From Mesorhizobium sp. M1B.F.Ca.ET.045.04.1.1 (GTDB taxonomy: Bacteria > Pseudomonadota > Alphaproteobacteria > Rhizobiales > Rhizobiaceae), in contig NZ_CP034448.1 in assembly GCF_003952465.1 (NCBI RefSeq), positions 62,001 to 126,000 on the forward strand: a stretch of DNA of 64,000 nt, read 5' to 3'. Under the pieces are notes generated by a model that saw only the letters and a program-made list of their open reading frames with translations, had not been told where the DNA came from and made no database searches. Position 1 is the stretch's first letter. Each line of letters begins with the position of its first letter. Below are positions 53,220-64,000 of the stretch, one piece after another. Made by a program: the position numbers and the translations under genes.

Positions 53220-54773
53220 ATGCCACCAGTCAGCAACCCGAAGCGAACACCGCTGTTCCGGCTGATCACCATCGCCAGCTCGGGCATGTGCAGTTTTATC
53301 CTCGGGCTCTGGGGGCTGCGGTTCGGTTTCGGCGACGGCCTGGCCGGCATGCCGGCGGAGACGATGGCGGGCATCATCGCCGCGCTCTGCGCCCTTTCCG
53401 CCGGTGGCGCCGCATTGTCCTTCTTCGCAGGCGTCGATGAATCGGCCGAATATGTCTTCAAGGAAACGCATTTCGACAAGATGACGGGCCTGCTGACGCG
53501 CCAGGCTATCGTCGGAAAGGTGGCTGCGGCGGCAGCGGAAACGATAGAGACCGGCGAACCGGTCTATTTGATCGATATCGACATCGACCGCTTCAAGCAG
53601 ATCAACGACGCCATCGGCTACAGCCACGGCGACGAGCTGATCCGCGCCTTCACCGGCAGGCTGAAGCAGAACATGCCTAAGGACGCGGTGATCGGTCGCA
53701 TCGGCGCGGGCGAATTCGCCGTGCTCTTGCCGGACCGCGAGATCCGGGGATCGCTCGAACGGTTCCTCGAAAAGCTCATCAACGACATGATGGAGCCCTA
53801 CCAACTCCAGACGCACCTGCAGTCCGTCAGCATGTCCGTCGGCATCGTGGCGATGCCGAAGGACGGAAACGATCCGGTGCTCGTCCTTCGCCGCTCGAAT
53901 CTGGCACTGCAGAATGCGCGCGCAAGCGGCATCGGCAACTGGTCGGTCTTCCATGCCGATATGGGGCGGGTGGCGGACTACCGGCAATGGATCGAATCCG
54001 AGCTGAAAACCGCTTTCGACCGCGGCGACTTCAGCCTCCACTACCAGCCGCAATTCGACATGCCGACCGGCCGCGTGGTCGGTTACGAGGCGCTGATCCG
54101 CTGGAAGCACCCAGAACGCGGCATGATCCCGCCGATGGAGTTCATTCCGATCGCCGAGGAGACCGGCATGATCAACCCGATCGGCGAATGGGTGCTGCGC
54201 AAGGCCTGCAGCGACGCCCAGTATCTGCCGCAGGATTGCTTCGTCGCCGTCAACATCTCGCCGGTCCAGTTCATGACCAAGGACTTCGTCGGCATCGTGC
54301 GCGAGACCATGGCATCGACCGGCATAAAGCCGTCGCGGCTGGAGCTCGAAGTCACCGAAACGGCGATGATGCAGGACCGCGACCGCGCGGCCGTCATCCT
54401 GCGGCAGCTCGCCGATATGGGCATCTCAGTGGCCGTCGACGATTTCGGCACCGGCTACTCCAATCTCAGCTACCTGATCGACTTCTCGTTCGGCAAGCTG
54501 AAGATCGACCGCTCCTTCGTCAGCCGCATCGACACCGACTCCAGCTCGGGCGCCGTGGTCTCGACCATCGTCGGGCTGTCGCGGGCGCTGGGCGTCGGCA
54601 TCATCGCCGAAGGCGTCGAAACCGAGAACCAGGCAACGCTGCTGAGAGCCGCCGGCTGCGAGGTGGTGCAGGGCTATCTGTTCGGCCGTCCTGCGCCCCT
54701 CAAAGTCGAGTTCGGCCAGGCGCGACCCGCACATACTACGCGCGAGCCAGCACGCCTCGTCAGCCTGCAGTAA
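53220..54773 (+). CDS. EAL-domain c-di-GMP phosphodiesterase with a degenerate GGDEF domain
   Basis: 517 residues with two N-terminal membrane helices (LFRLITIASSGMCSFILGL, AGIIAALCALSAGGAALSFF). The diguanylate-cyclase domain (about 80-235) has GAGEF in place of GGDEF (RIGAGEFAVLL), so cyclase activity is unlikely. The EAL domain (about 250-500) is intact: YEALIRWKHPERG, VNISPVQF, LELEVTETAMM, VDDFGTGYSNLSYL, KLKIDRSFVSRI and IAEGVETENQ. It probably lowers c-di-GMP, with the degenerate domain as GTP sensor or scaffold. It follows fabI by 102 bases. Confidence 0.9.
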   Translation: MPPVSNPKRTPLFRLITIASSGMCSFILGLWGLRFGFGDGLAGMPAETMAGIIAALCALSAGGAALSFFAGVDESAEYVFKETHFDKMTGLLTRQAIVGKVAAAAAETIETGEPVYLIDIDIDRFKQINDAIGYSHGDELIRAFTGRLKQNMPKDAVIGRIGAGEFAVLLPDREIRGSLERFLEKLINDMMEPYQLQTHLQSVSMSVGIVAMPKDGNDPVLVLRRSNLALQNARASGIGNWSVFHADMGRVADYRQWIESELKTAFDRGDFSLHYQPQFDMPTGRVVGYEALIRWKHPERGMIPPMEFIPIAEETGMINPIGEWVLRKACSDAQYLPQDCFVAVNISPVQFMTKDFVGIVRETMASTGIKPSRLELEVTETAMMQDRDRAAVILRQLADMGISVAVDDFGTGYSNLSYLIDFSFGKLKIDRSFVSRIDTDSSSGAVVSTIVGLSRALGVGIIAEGVETENQATLLRAAGCEVVQGYLFGRPAPLKVEFGQARPAHTTREPARLVSLQ

Positions 54774-54778
54774 CCGCC

Positions 54779-55786
54779 TCAGCGGCGCGCCCAAAACACC
54801 TTGAACATGCCGTCGCGCGCGACCTCGACGTGGCTGGAGAACGTGGCCGCCAGCACCTGCTCGTAAGGAAGCTGGCGATTGGCGACCATGACCAGCCGCC
54901 CTGCTGGCTTCAGCGACTTCGACGCCGCATGGATCATGTCGGCGCCGATGCCCGGTTCCGCCGCCCGGCCGCTGTGAAACGGCGGGTTCATGATGATTGC
55001 GTCATAGCGTCGTTCGACGGCTTCGGTCAGCAGATCGGTCCAGAAGAAACGTGGTCCTGGATCGGCGCGGACATTGATCCTGGCCGCTTCCAGGGCTTCG
55101 AAATCCGCTTCGTAGAGGTCGAGACCGGAGAGGCCCTTCGAGCGTTCCGCCACCTCTGCCGCCAGATAACCCCAGCCGGCGCAGAAATCGGCGATGTTGC
55201 CGCCGAGATTGTCGGGCAGGTGCGCGGCGAGCAACTTGGAGCCGGCGTCGATCCGATCAAACGAAAACATGCCAGGCGCGGTGCGGAAGCGTCCTTCGAC
55301 GACGAGGTCGGGGTTGGCGGCGCGAAGCGCCCGGGCCGCGTCCATGCCGGCCCGGCGGAACCAGAAGGCGACGCCGTGATGTTTCGGCAGATGCGCCTCA
55401 AGCGACACCAGCGCATCGATGCGCTTGCGCAGGCTGTCGATGCCATCGTCCTTGCCACCGGCGACCACGATCAGCCCTCCCGGCACCACACGCTCGATGG
55501 CTTCCGCGATCCGCAGCTCGTTCTGGCCGCGATGCCGGCCGGCCAGCACCAGCGCCGCGTCGAAGCCGGAACCTTCCGCCCGCGGCGCGACCGTGTAGCC
55601 GGCCGCCTGCAGGGTTCGAAAATGCGGCCGGAAGCCCTGCACGAGATACAGCGCGGCGTCGAAGCCGGCAGGCAAACGAAAGCCGGGCTCGGCACCCAGG
55701 AACAGCACGTGAGCACCTTTTCGCGGCAAAGGGAGTGCCTCGGCCTCGAAGGGAAAAAACAGCGTCTTCAGCGGCTCTGAGGCCAT
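54779..55786 (-). CDS. RsmC-like class I methyltransferase
   Basis: 335 residues in two halves. The N-terminal half is a degenerate methyltransferase-like fold, and the C-terminal half carries the SAM site (NIADFCAGWGYLAAEVAERS) and the N6/N2-methylation motif IIMNPPFHSGR. This is the layout of RsmC (16S rRNA m2G1207). The first half retains no SAM motif, as in RsmC. It sits convergent with the EAL gene and just downstream of pnp on the same strand, with a terminator between. Confidence 0.82.
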   Translation of the reverse strand: MASEPLKTLFFPFEAEALPLPRKGAHVLFLGAEPGFRLPAGFDAALYLVQGFRPHFRTLQAAGYTVAPRAEGSGFDAALVLAGRHRGQNELRIAEAIERVVPGGLIVVAGGKDDGIDSLRKRIDALVSLEAHLPKHHGVAFWFRRAGMDAARALRAANPDLVVEGRFRTAPGMFSFDRIDAGSKLLAAHLPDNLGGNIADFCAGWGYLAAEVAERSKGLSGLDLYEADFEALEAARINVRADPGPRFFWTDLLTEAVERRYDAIIMNPPFHSGRAAEPGIGADMIHAASKSLKPAGRLVMVANRQLPYEQVLAATFSSHVEVARDGMFKVFWARR

Positions 55787-55804
55787 TCACACAACTCTTC
55801 AAAC

Positions 55805-55835
55805 AAAAACGGGCGCGACCTTGCGGCGCGCCCGT
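55805..55835 (-). terminator. Rho-independent terminator after pnp
   Basis: Stem ACGGGCGCG/CGCGCCCGT (9 bp) with a nine-base loop, followed on the minus strand by TTTTTG. It ends the long infB-to-pnp run before rsmC. A second small hairpin (CATCCCGGT/ACCGGGATG, 55859-55878) precedes it. Confidence 0.75.
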
Positions 55836-55897
55836 CTCGATTATCCCGAGCCTGTTCCATCCCGGTGAAACCGGGATGGGGCTCTATCTGTTTGTTT

Positions 55898-55946
55898 GAG
55901 CATGATCTTTTCCGAAAACCGGATTCCACTTTTCGGGATCATGCTC
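55898..55946. repeat. Family C palindrome, copy 2
   Basis: Arms GAGCATGATC and GATCATGCTC around TTTCCGAAAACCGG. It matches the second hairpin of the family C element at 8432-8482. It starts 12 bases after the pnp stop codon. Confidence 0.85.
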
Positions 55947-55958
55947 TGGTAGCGCCGA

Positions 55959-58109
<2,151 letters not shown>

Positions 58110-58478
58110 ATCTTGTCCTTCATATGCGGAAAGGGCCACGCCGTCTCAACGGTCGCGGATCATCCCTTCCCTGGCTTCCTTCGGGCAGCCACGGGCAAGA
58201 CAACGGGAAGCTCGATAGGTCCGGCAACAGCCGAGCGAGCATCCTGCAATCCTGCCCCATGACCGTCCACGGGCGGTTCCGAGTTGCCCTCTGCACTCCC
58301 GGAACCGGGTCTGGCCGACCGGTTGGGCAGGCCTTGCGCATGACGCCGAAAACCCTTGTTTCCGGAACGCGCCATGCGCGAAATGCAAATTTCGATTTTC
58401 AGCATCGGAACACCGGACCATCCGATGCGCCAATGCGCGACCGGCGGGCCCTCCGCAGAGAGCCCGCCGGTCAATTCG
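58110..58478. other. rpsO-pnp intergenic region with GC-rich hairpins
   Basis: About 369 bases. A 9-bp perfect stem CCGGCGGGC/GCCCGCCGG lies at 58441-58470 just after the rpsO stop. Other GC-rich inverted repeats lie near 58290-58330. In E. coli this interval carries a terminator and the RNase III site that controls pnp; a similar role is likely. No gene seen. Confidence 0.55.
58441..58470 (-). promoter_or_regulatory. Strong hairpin directly after rpsO
   Basis: Nine-base arms CCGGCGGGC and GCCCGCCGG with a 12-base loop, starting 9 bases after the rpsO stop. No U-run, so it is more likely an RNA-processing or attenuation stem than a full terminator. Confidence 0.55.
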
Positions 58479-58748
58479 TCAACGGCGCAGACCGAGCTTG
58501 TCGATCAGCGTCTGATAGCGCGCGTCGTCCTTGCGCTTGAGGTAATCAAGCAGGCTGCGGCGCTGGGAGACGAGAGCAAGCAGGCCACGGCGGGAATGGT
58601 TATCCTTCTTGTGGTCCTTGAAGTGCTCCGTCAGGTTCTTGATGCGCTCGGAAAGGATGGCAACCTGGACTTCCGGAGACCCGGTATCGCCCTTGGCGGT
58701 TGCGAATTCGGTCATCAATTCCTTCTTGCGATCGGCAGTAATCGACAT
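58479..58748 (-). CDS. rpsO: 30S ribosomal protein S15
   Basis: 89 residues: [60 protein letters not shown] and the closing [20 protein letters not shown]. Full-length, all four helices present. It binds 16S rRNA near the central domain and may autoregulate its own mRNA. The ribosome site (GGAAAAACACG) precedes the ATG. It is separated from truB by corA, an unusual insertion. Confidence 0.96.
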   Translation of the reverse strand: MSITADRKKELMTEFATAKGDTGSPEVQVAILSERIKNLTEHFKDHKKDNHSRRGLLALVSQRRSLLDYLKRKDDARYQTLIDKLGLRR

Positions 58749-58939
58749 CGTGTTTTTCCTTATCTGTTCGAGGAAACGGGACGCCCTCAGCCGGGATGTC
58801 GTCCAGCAGGGGCCGGTGCAAGCAACGCGTCAGGGCGCGAAGCTGCGGCGCATATAGTGCAATTTCCGGCAAAACACCAGCCCAATTGTCAAGCCGGCTT
58901 GTCGCAGGTCTTGTCGCAAAAACAGAGGGTTGCTTTGAG

Positions 58940-60034
58940 CTACAGCCACTTCTTCCATTTGAAGAAGGCGACGAGCCCGACAGCGACGACCAGCATGAAC
59001 AACAGAGCCGCCGGATAGCCGTAGTAAGACTTCAGCTCCGGCATGTTCCAGGGCGAACTCTCCGGCTCGAAGTTCATGCCCCAGACACCGACGAGGAAAG
59101 TAAGCGGCATGAAGATCACCGAAACGATCGTCAGATAGGAAATCACGTCATTGGTGCGCGCCTGGGTCAGCGACAGGTGCATCTCGATCAGGCCGGTCAG
59201 CATATCGCGCTGGTTCTCGACCAGCTCGATCAGGCGCAGCGAATGGTCGAGCGTGTCGTTGAAGAATATCTTGGTCTCGGCCGTTACGAAGGGCACGTCG
59301 TTGCGGATCAGCGTCGCCAGCGCATCGCGCATCGGCCACAGCACGCCCTTCAGCACGTTGGCGTCGCGCCGCAACTCATGCAACTGCCGCATCTGATGCT
59401 TGTGCGGCGTGTTCAGCATCTGGTCCTCGATGCCGTCGACCTGTTCGCTCGCCGCCTCGATCGGCGGGAAATAGCTGTCGACGATGGCATCGATCAGCGC
59501 GTAGGCCAGATAGTCGGCGCCGCGTGAGCGCAGCCGGTTGGGCATGGCCGCCGCGATGCGCTTGCGCACCGGATCGAACGGGTCGCCCTCACGCTCCTGG
59601 AAGGTGACGACGAAGTTCTTGCCGAAAAACACCGCGATCTGCTCGTAGCGATGGGCCGTGACGTCGTCGATCATGCGCATGGCGACGAAGGCATGATCCT
59701 CGAAGAAATCCACCTTCGGCCGCTGACCGGCGTTGACGACATCCTCCAGGGCCAGCGGATGCAGGTTGAAGATCCGCCCGATCTCCTCGATCAGCGGGAT
59801 GTTCGCAAGTCCCGTACAATCCAGCCAGACGACCGGCCAGCGGTCGCAGTGGGTGTTGAGATCGTCAATGCTGGCATTGTCGATGGTCTTGAATTTTTCG
59901 GGCGAGATCAGCGTCAGCCGAAGCTCGCTGCGCCGCGCCGCCGGATCGGCGATCAGCGTGCCCGGCGAAGCGCCGACCGGCGGGCGGCGGGTTTTCAGCG
60001 GCGCCCGTGTCCTGACGGTATCAGCCTTTGCCAT
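58940..60034 (-). CDS. corA: CorA-family magnesium/divalent cation transporter
   Basis: 364 residues from ATG 60034 (GAGGA before it). The N-terminal cytoplasmic funnel contains DCTGLANIPLIEEIGRIFNL and LHPLALEDVVNAGQRPKVD. Near the C-terminus are two membrane helices with the signature VGVWGMNFE (GMN motif) and the terminal KWKKWL. It forms a pentameric Mg2+ (or Co2+, Ni2+) channel. It lies between truB and rpsO, with a family B repeat on its upstream side. The upstream open frame to 60109 runs into repeat DNA. Confidence 0.92.
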   Translation of the reverse strand: MAKADTVRTRAPLKTRRPPVGASPGTLIADPAARRSELRLTLISPEKFKTIDNASIDDLNTHCDRWPVVWLDCTGLANIPLIEEIGRIFNLHPLALEDVVNAGQRPKVDFFEDHAFVAMRMIDDVTAHRYEQIAVFFGKNFVVTFQEREGDPFDPVRKRIAAAMPNRLRSRGADYLAYALIDAIVDSYFPPIEAASEQVDGIEDQMLNTPHKHQMRQLHELRRDANVLKGVLWPMRDALATLIRNDVPFVTAETKIFFNDTLDHSLRLIELVENQRDMLTGLIEMHLSLTQARTNDVISYLTIVSVIFMPLTFLVGVWGMNFEPESSPWNMPELKSYYGYPAALLFMLVVAVGLVAFFKWKKWL

Positions 60035-60080
60035 GGGATCCTCGGGCGCAAACTCGAACCGAACTGGTCTTTGTTTCTTA

Positions 60081-60124
60081 GCAATTCCGGGCGGATAGCC
60101 GCTACGCACTTTTCCTGGAATTGC
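60081..60124. repeat. Family B palindrome between truB and corA
   Basis: GCAATTCCGGGCGGATAGCC then TTTTCCTGGAATTGC: the 44-bp unit with three changes in the left core. It lies 16 bases after the truB stop. Confidence 0.85.
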
Positions 60125-60139
60125 TGTAGCCGAGCACCG

Positions 60140-61099
60140 TCAACCGACAAAGACCCGCTTGGGCTTGAACATGCCCTGCTCGATGGCGCCGATGGCGACG
60201 AGCTTGCCGCGCGCGGTGGCGCATGCCTCCTCCGCCTCGACCGGCGCGTCGCGGCCGCGAATGATGACGGGATTGCCAAGGCGGATCTTCGTCGCCGCGT
60301 CGTCGCTGACCGCGACCTGCGGCAGGCAATCGAGCGCAACAGCGGTGTCGACCAGCAGCGCGTCGATGGCGCTGAAATCGACCGGCGCCTCGGCTTCGCC
60401 ACCACCTTCATCGGTCTTGCCGCCGAAGCGCGCCGCTTCGAGCTCGGCGACGGTGACAAAATCGTCGGCTGTGAACGGCTCGACCTCGACGCGCCGGAGT
60501 TCGGCGATGTGGCCGAAGCAGCCCAGATCGCGGCCCATGTCGCGCGCCAGCGAGCGCACATAGGTGCCCTTGCCGCATTCGACCTCGAAGACGCTGCGCT
60601 CGCCACTGTGTTCCACGAGGTCGAGACGTCCGATCTCGATCTCGCGGGCGGGGATGTCGACCGTCTCACCGTCGCGGGCGAGGTCGTAGGCGCGCTCGCC
60701 GGCGATCTTGATGGCCGAGAATTGCGGCGGCGTCTGCATGATGACGCCGGTGTATTTCGGCAGCAGCGCTCTCACCTCGGCCTCGGCCGGGCGCCGGTCG
60801 GAGTTGTTCGTCACCGGGCCTTCGAGGTCGTCGGTCGAGCGTTCCTCGCCCCAGGCGACGGTGAAACGGTAGACCTTGGCGCCATCCTGCACATAAGGCA
60901 CGGTCTTGGTTGCCTCGCCGAGCGCGATCGGCAGCATGCCGGAGGCCAGCGGATCGAGCGTGCCGGCATGGCCGGCCTTCTCCGCCTGGAACAGCCATTT
61001 GATCTTTGAGACCGCCTCGGTCGAACCCATGCCGACCGGCTTGTCCAGCACCACCCAGCCGGAAACCGGCCTGCCCTTTTTCTTGCCGCGCCGCGCCAC
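60140..61099 (-). CDS. truB: tRNA pseudouridine(55) synthase TruB
   Basis: 319 residues from a GTG at 61099. The catalytic Asp is in [20 protein letters not shown]. Other TruB motifs are [20 protein letters not shown] (N-terminus), [20 protein letters not shown] and [15 protein letters not shown]. It converts U55 of tRNA to pseudouridine. The GTG follows the rbfA stop with no gap (TAAGTG). Confidence 0.95.
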   Translation of the reverse strand: MARRGKKKGRPVSGWVVLDKPVGMGSTEAVSKIKWLFQAEKAGHAGTLDPLASGMLPIALGEATKTVPYVQDGAKVYRFTVAWGEERSTDDLEGPVTNNSDRRPAEAEVRALLPKYTGVIMQTPPQFSAIKIAGERAYDLARDGETVDIPAREIEIGRLDLVEHSGERSVFEVECGKGTYVRSLARDMGRDLGCFGHIAELRRVEVEPFTADDFVTVAELEAARFGGKTDEGGGEAEAPVDFSAIDALLVDTAVALDCLPQVAVSDDAATKIRLGNPVIIRGRDAPVEAEEACATARGKLVAIGAIEQGMFKPKRVFVG

Positions 61100-61522
61100 T
61101 TATTCCTCGTCCTTGTCGTTGTTGTCGCGGTCATCAGGGCCGAGATCGCGCGCGACCTCCGGCGACTTCAGCAACTCGTTGATCCTGGCGAAATTGTCGA
61201 AGGACGTATCGAGCCGGAAGCGAAACTCCGGCATGTACTTCATCTGCCTCAGCGCACCGGAGACGCGGCCACGGATGAATTTCGCGTGCTTGTTGAGCGC
61301 CTCGACCACGGCACCGGCCTCGCCGACGCCGAGTGGCGAGACGAAAGCGGTGGCGATCTTGAGGTCGGGCGACATGCGCACCTCGGAGACCGAGACGACG
61401 GTGTTCTCGATCACCGGGTCGATGATCTCGCCGCGCTGCAAGGTTTCGGAGAGCGCATGGCGCACCTGCTCGCCAACGCGCAGCATGCGCTGGGAGGGGC
61501 CTGATGGTGTCGAACGGGACAT
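61100..61522 (-). CDS. rbfA: Ribosome-binding factor A
   Basis: 140 residues. A KH-like fold is evident: [40 protein letters not shown] and the family-typical [16 protein letters not shown]. It binds the 30S subunit during late maturation and cold adaptation. ATG 61522 ([14 protein letters not shown]) was used; the frame is open to 61570. Between infB (123 bases) and truB (adjacent). Confidence 0.94.
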   Translation of the reverse strand: MSRSTPSGPSQRMLRVGEQVRHALSETLQRGEIIDPVIENTVVSVSEVRMSPDLKIATAFVSPLGVGEAGAVVEALNKHAKFIRGRVSGALRQMKYMPEFRFRLDTSFDNFARINELLKSPEVARDLGPDDRDNNDKDEE

Positions 61523-61645
61523 TTTCTTCGGTCCTGAAATCGTGAAGCGCGGGATGGGACCGCGCCGCATGTCTCAATGTGCATGAGGGGCTGGGCGGCA
61601 GCCTTTCGGCCGCCGCCCGGGTCATTTCGGCAAGTATATCCGAAT

Positions 61646-64000
61646 TTAGAGCGTCCTGCTCACCATCTCGACGCGGAAGCACTCGATGGTGTCGCCGACG
61701 CGCATGTCCTCGTAGTTCTGGAAGGCCATGCCGCATTCCTGGCCGCCCGGCACTTCCGAAACCTCGTCCTTGAAGCGCTTGAGCGTCTTCAGCGTGCCCT
61801 CGTGGATGACGACGTTGTCGCGGATCAGGCGGACACCGGCGCCACGCTCGACCTTGCCTTCGGTGACGCGGCAGCCGGCGATCTTGCCGACCTTCGAGAT
61901 GTCGAAGATCTCGAGGATCTCGGCATTGCCGATGAAGGTCTCGCGCCGCTCCGGCGAAAGCATGCCGGAAAGCGCCGCCTTCACGTCGTCGACGAGGTTG
62001 TAGATGATCGAGTAGTAGCGGATCTCTATACCGGCAGCGGCTGCGGCCGTACGCGCCTGCGCATTGGCGCGGACGTTGAAGCCGATGATCGCCGCACCCG
62101 AGGTCTCGGCGAGCGAGACGTCGCTTTCGGTAATGCCGCCGGCGCCCGAATGGACGATCCGCGCCCGCACCTCGTCGTTGCCGAGCTTTTCGAGCGCGGC
62201 GTTGATCGCCTCGATCGAGCCCTGCACGTCGCCCTTGATGACCAGCGGGAATTCCTTGAGCCCGCTCGTCTGCAACTGCGACATCATCTGCTCGAGCGAG
62301 CCGCGCTGGCCGGCGTGCTTGGCCACGGCCTTCTCGCGCGCCAGGCGCTGACGGTATTCGGTGATCTCACGCGCCCGCGCCTCGTTGTTGACGACGGCGA
62401 AGCGGTCGCCCGCCTGCGGCGTGCCCTGGAGGCCGAGCACCTCGACCGGCATTGCCGGCGGCGCTTCCGGCACATGCTCGCCGCGGTCGTTGACGAGCGC
62501 GCGAACACGGCCCCACTCGTTGCCGGCGACCAGGATGTCGCCGGGCATCAGGGTGCCGGTCTGCACCAGCACGGTGGCGACGGGACCGCGGCCCTTGTCC
62601 AGCTTGGCTTCGATGACGGCGCCTTCGGCGGTGCGGTCCGGATTGGCCTTCAGGTCGAGGATTTCGGCCTGCAGCAGGATCGCCTCGAGCAGCCTGTCGA
62701 TGTTGGTGCCCTTGGTCGCCGACACTTCGACGTCCAACACCTCGCCGCCCATCGATTCGACGAACACCTCGTGGCGCAAGAGTTCCGCGCGCACCTTCTG
62801 GGGGTCGGCGTCGCGCTTGTCGATCTTGTTGATCGCCACGATGATCGGCACGCCGGCCGCCTTGGCGTGATTGATCGATTCGATCGTCTGCGGCATCACG
62901 CTGTCGTCGGCCGCCACCACCAGCACGGCGATGTCGGTCACCTGGGCGCCGCGGGCGCGCATCGCCGTGAAGGCGGCGTGGCCGGGCGTGTCGATGAAGG
63001 TGATCTTCTGACCGTTCTTCTCGACCTGGTAGGCGCCGATGTGCTGGGTAATGCCGCCGGCCTCGCCGGAGACGACATTGGCGTTGCGGATGGCGTCGAG
63101 CAGCGAGGTCTTGCCGTGGTCGACATGGCCCATGATCGTCACCACGGGCGGACGCGACACCAGATCCTCGGTACGGTCGGCGATGTTGAACAGGCCTTCC
63201 TCGATGTCGGACTCGGCGACGCGGCGAACCGTGTGGCCGAATTCGGAGGCGACCAGCTCGGCCGTATCGGCGTCGATGACGTCGCCCGGCTTCAGGATCT
63301 GGCCCTGCTTCATGAAGAACTTGACCACGTCGACGGCGCGCTCGGACATGCGCTGCGCCAATTCCTGGATGGTGATGGTTTCGGGCAGGATCACTTCGCG
63401 CATGACTTTCTCGCGCGGCTCGTTGTGCATCGCGCGCTTGAATTTTTCCTGGCGGCGGCGCATCGACGACAGCGAACGCCCGCGTGCATCTTCATCCGAC
63501 AGCGCGGTGTTCAGCGTCAGCTTGCCGCGGCGGCGGTCTTCCTCGCCCTTGGTGGGCTTGGCCGGCCGCGCGACTTCCGGCGTGGCCGGACGGCGCACAG
63601 GCGTTCCGGCGCCGGCGCCACCAGGGCGCCGCGGCTTGACCTCCTCCTCCTCGTCGACCGTCGCCAGCTCGGCGGCTTGCGGGGCGCGGCGGCGGGCTTC
63701 TTCCTCGGCGCGGCGGCGGGACTCGGCCTCGGTCTGCAGACGGGCCTCTTCTTCGGCCTGACGGCGGGCGGATTCCTCACGCTCGCGCTTGCGGCGCTCT
63801 TCTTCCTCGGCGCGGCGCTTGCTCTCTTCCTGGGCGCGCTGGCGATCCTCGACCTCTCGGGCCTTGGAGCCTTCGAGCGCCCTGCGGCGCGCTTCCATCT
63901 CGCCGCGCGACAATTCGTTCAGCACCATGCCGGAGCGTTCCGGCGGCGGCGCCTTCGGCGCTTCCTGCACGGCTGGCGCAGGTGCCGCGGCTGCGGGCTT
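61646..64000 (-). CDS. infB: Translation initiation factor IF-2 (start lies outside the window)
   Basis: At least 784 residues visible. The upstream part is highly charged and low-complexity ([24 protein letters not shown] stretches). The N-terminal IF2 domain has [20 protein letters not shown]. The G domain has Walker [21 protein letters not shown], the DxxG box [20 protein letters not shown] and [17 protein letters not shown]. Domains II and IV continue to the stop. It places initiator tRNA on the 30S subunit. It starts the infB-rbfA-truB run and extends past 64000. Confidence 0.96.
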   Translation of the reverse strand, partial: KPAAAAPAPAVQEAPKAPPPERSGMVLNELSRGEMEARRRALEGSKAREVEDRQRAQEESKRRAEEEERRKREREESARRQAEEEARLQTEAESRRRAEEEARRRAPQAAELATVDEEEEVKPRRPGGAGAGTPVRRPATPEVARPAKPTKGEEDRRRGKLTLNTALSDEDARGRSLSSMRRRQEKFKRAMHNEPREKVMREVILPETITIQELAQRMSERAVDVVKFFMKQGQILKPGDVIDADTAELVASEFGHTVRRVAESDIEEGLFNIADRTEDLVSRPPVVTIMGHVDHGKTSLLDAIRNANVVSGEAGGITQHIGAYQVEKNGQKITFIDTPGHAAFTAMRARGAQVTDIAVLVVAADDSVMPQTIESINHAKAAGVPIIVAINKIDKRDADPQKVRAELLRHEVFVESMGGEVLDVEVSATKGTNIDRLLEAILLQAEILDLKANPDRTAEGAVIEAKLDKGRGPVATVLVQTGTLMPGDILVAGNEWGRVRALVNDRGEHVPEAPPAMPVEVLGLQGTPQAGDRFAVVNNEARAREITEYRQRLAREKAVAKHAGQRGSLEQMMSQLQTSGLKEFPLVIKGDVQGSIEAINAALEKLGNDEVRARIVHSGAGGITESDVSLAETSGAAIIGFNVRANAQARTAAAAAGIEIRYYSIIYNLVDDVKAALSGMLSPERRETFIGNAEILEIFDISKVGKIAGCRVTEGKVERGAGVRLIRDNVVIHEGTLKTLKRFKDEVSEVPGGQECGMAFQNYEDMRVGDTIECFRVEMVSRTL

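Noticed and set aside
53987..55780. 597-codon frame on the plus strand over the EAL gene and the antisense of rsmC
   Set aside because: Overlaps two genes with clear motifs on their own frames; no recognisable domain.

Overview
The window reads as chromosomal DNA of an alphaproteobacterium of the order Hyphomicrobiales (Rhizobiales), most like Mesorhizobium or a close relative. This rests on the gene orders mutM-echA-rpsT-dnaA-dnaN-recF, irr next to fabA-fabB-fabI, infB-rbfA-truB-rpsO-pnp, a complete cpa/tad pilus locus, a large PodJ-type polarity protein, and several families of short palindromic intergenic repeats. Base composition is GC-rich throughout. I saw no rRNA, tRNA, CRISPR array, phage or insertion sequence.

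Layout. 1-2 kb: the front part of an acyl-CoA dehydrogenase gene and a MerR regulator, with two matching operator-like dyads. 2-6.4 kb: podJ. 6.5-8.3 kb: a TauE/SafE-type exporter overlapping a TIGR02186-type membrane-anchored protein. 8.6-11 kb: an Hsp70/YegD-like gene and a LysR gene, both with disrupted frames. 11.1-15.9 kb: a three-subunit molybdenum enzyme best matching the cytoplasmic sulfite dehydrogenase SoeABC, preceded by a small basic ORF coupled to soeA. 15.9-19.3 kb: PdeM nuclease and its DEXH helicase partner. 19.5-22.4 kb: NlpC/P60, MarR and M17 aminopeptidase genes. 22.5-35 kb: the Flp pilus locus, with tadD, then tadC-tadB-cpaF-cpaE-cpaD-cpaC-cpaB, cpaA, the Flp pilin, a CpaC-N-domain protein and two TadE-like pseudopilins. 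35-39 kb: a PhnD-like binding protein, deoB, mutM and an enoyl-CoA hydratase. 39.3-44.5 kb: rpsT, a roughly 0.8 kb dnaA leader with DnaA-box-like sites, dnaA, dnaN, recF. 44.5-49.7 kb: a tandem hairpin array, moeB, a GNAT, the two aconitase-X subunits, a 2-hydroxyacid dehydrogenase, an SH3 protein and a DUF4260 protein. 49.7-53.1 kb: irr divergent from fabA-fabB-fabI. 53.2-55.8 kb: an EAL protein with a degenerate GGDEF domain, and an RsmC-like methyltransferase. 55.9-64 kb: pnp, rpsO, corA, truB, rbfA and infB on the minus strand, with infB running off the window.

How it works together. The window joins core replication, translation and fatty-acid genes with cell-cycle and polarity functions (PodJ, Flp pilus). 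Imperfect CtrA-type boxes (TTAA, 6-7 nt, TTAA-like) lie upstream of podJ, tadD, cpaB, the pilin and dnaA. The soe cluster and the TauE-type exporter suggest handling of cytoplasmic sulfite.

Three genes have interrupted frames: the Hsp70-like gene, lysR and fabB. In the Hsp70-like gene and fabB one lost base in a G/C run explains the break. Since fabB is normally essential, base-call error has to be excluded before calling any of them pseudogenes. No convincing wholly new system was found. The best leads are the small ORF coupled to soeA, the 35-bp-period hairpin array between recF and moeB, and the repeat families.
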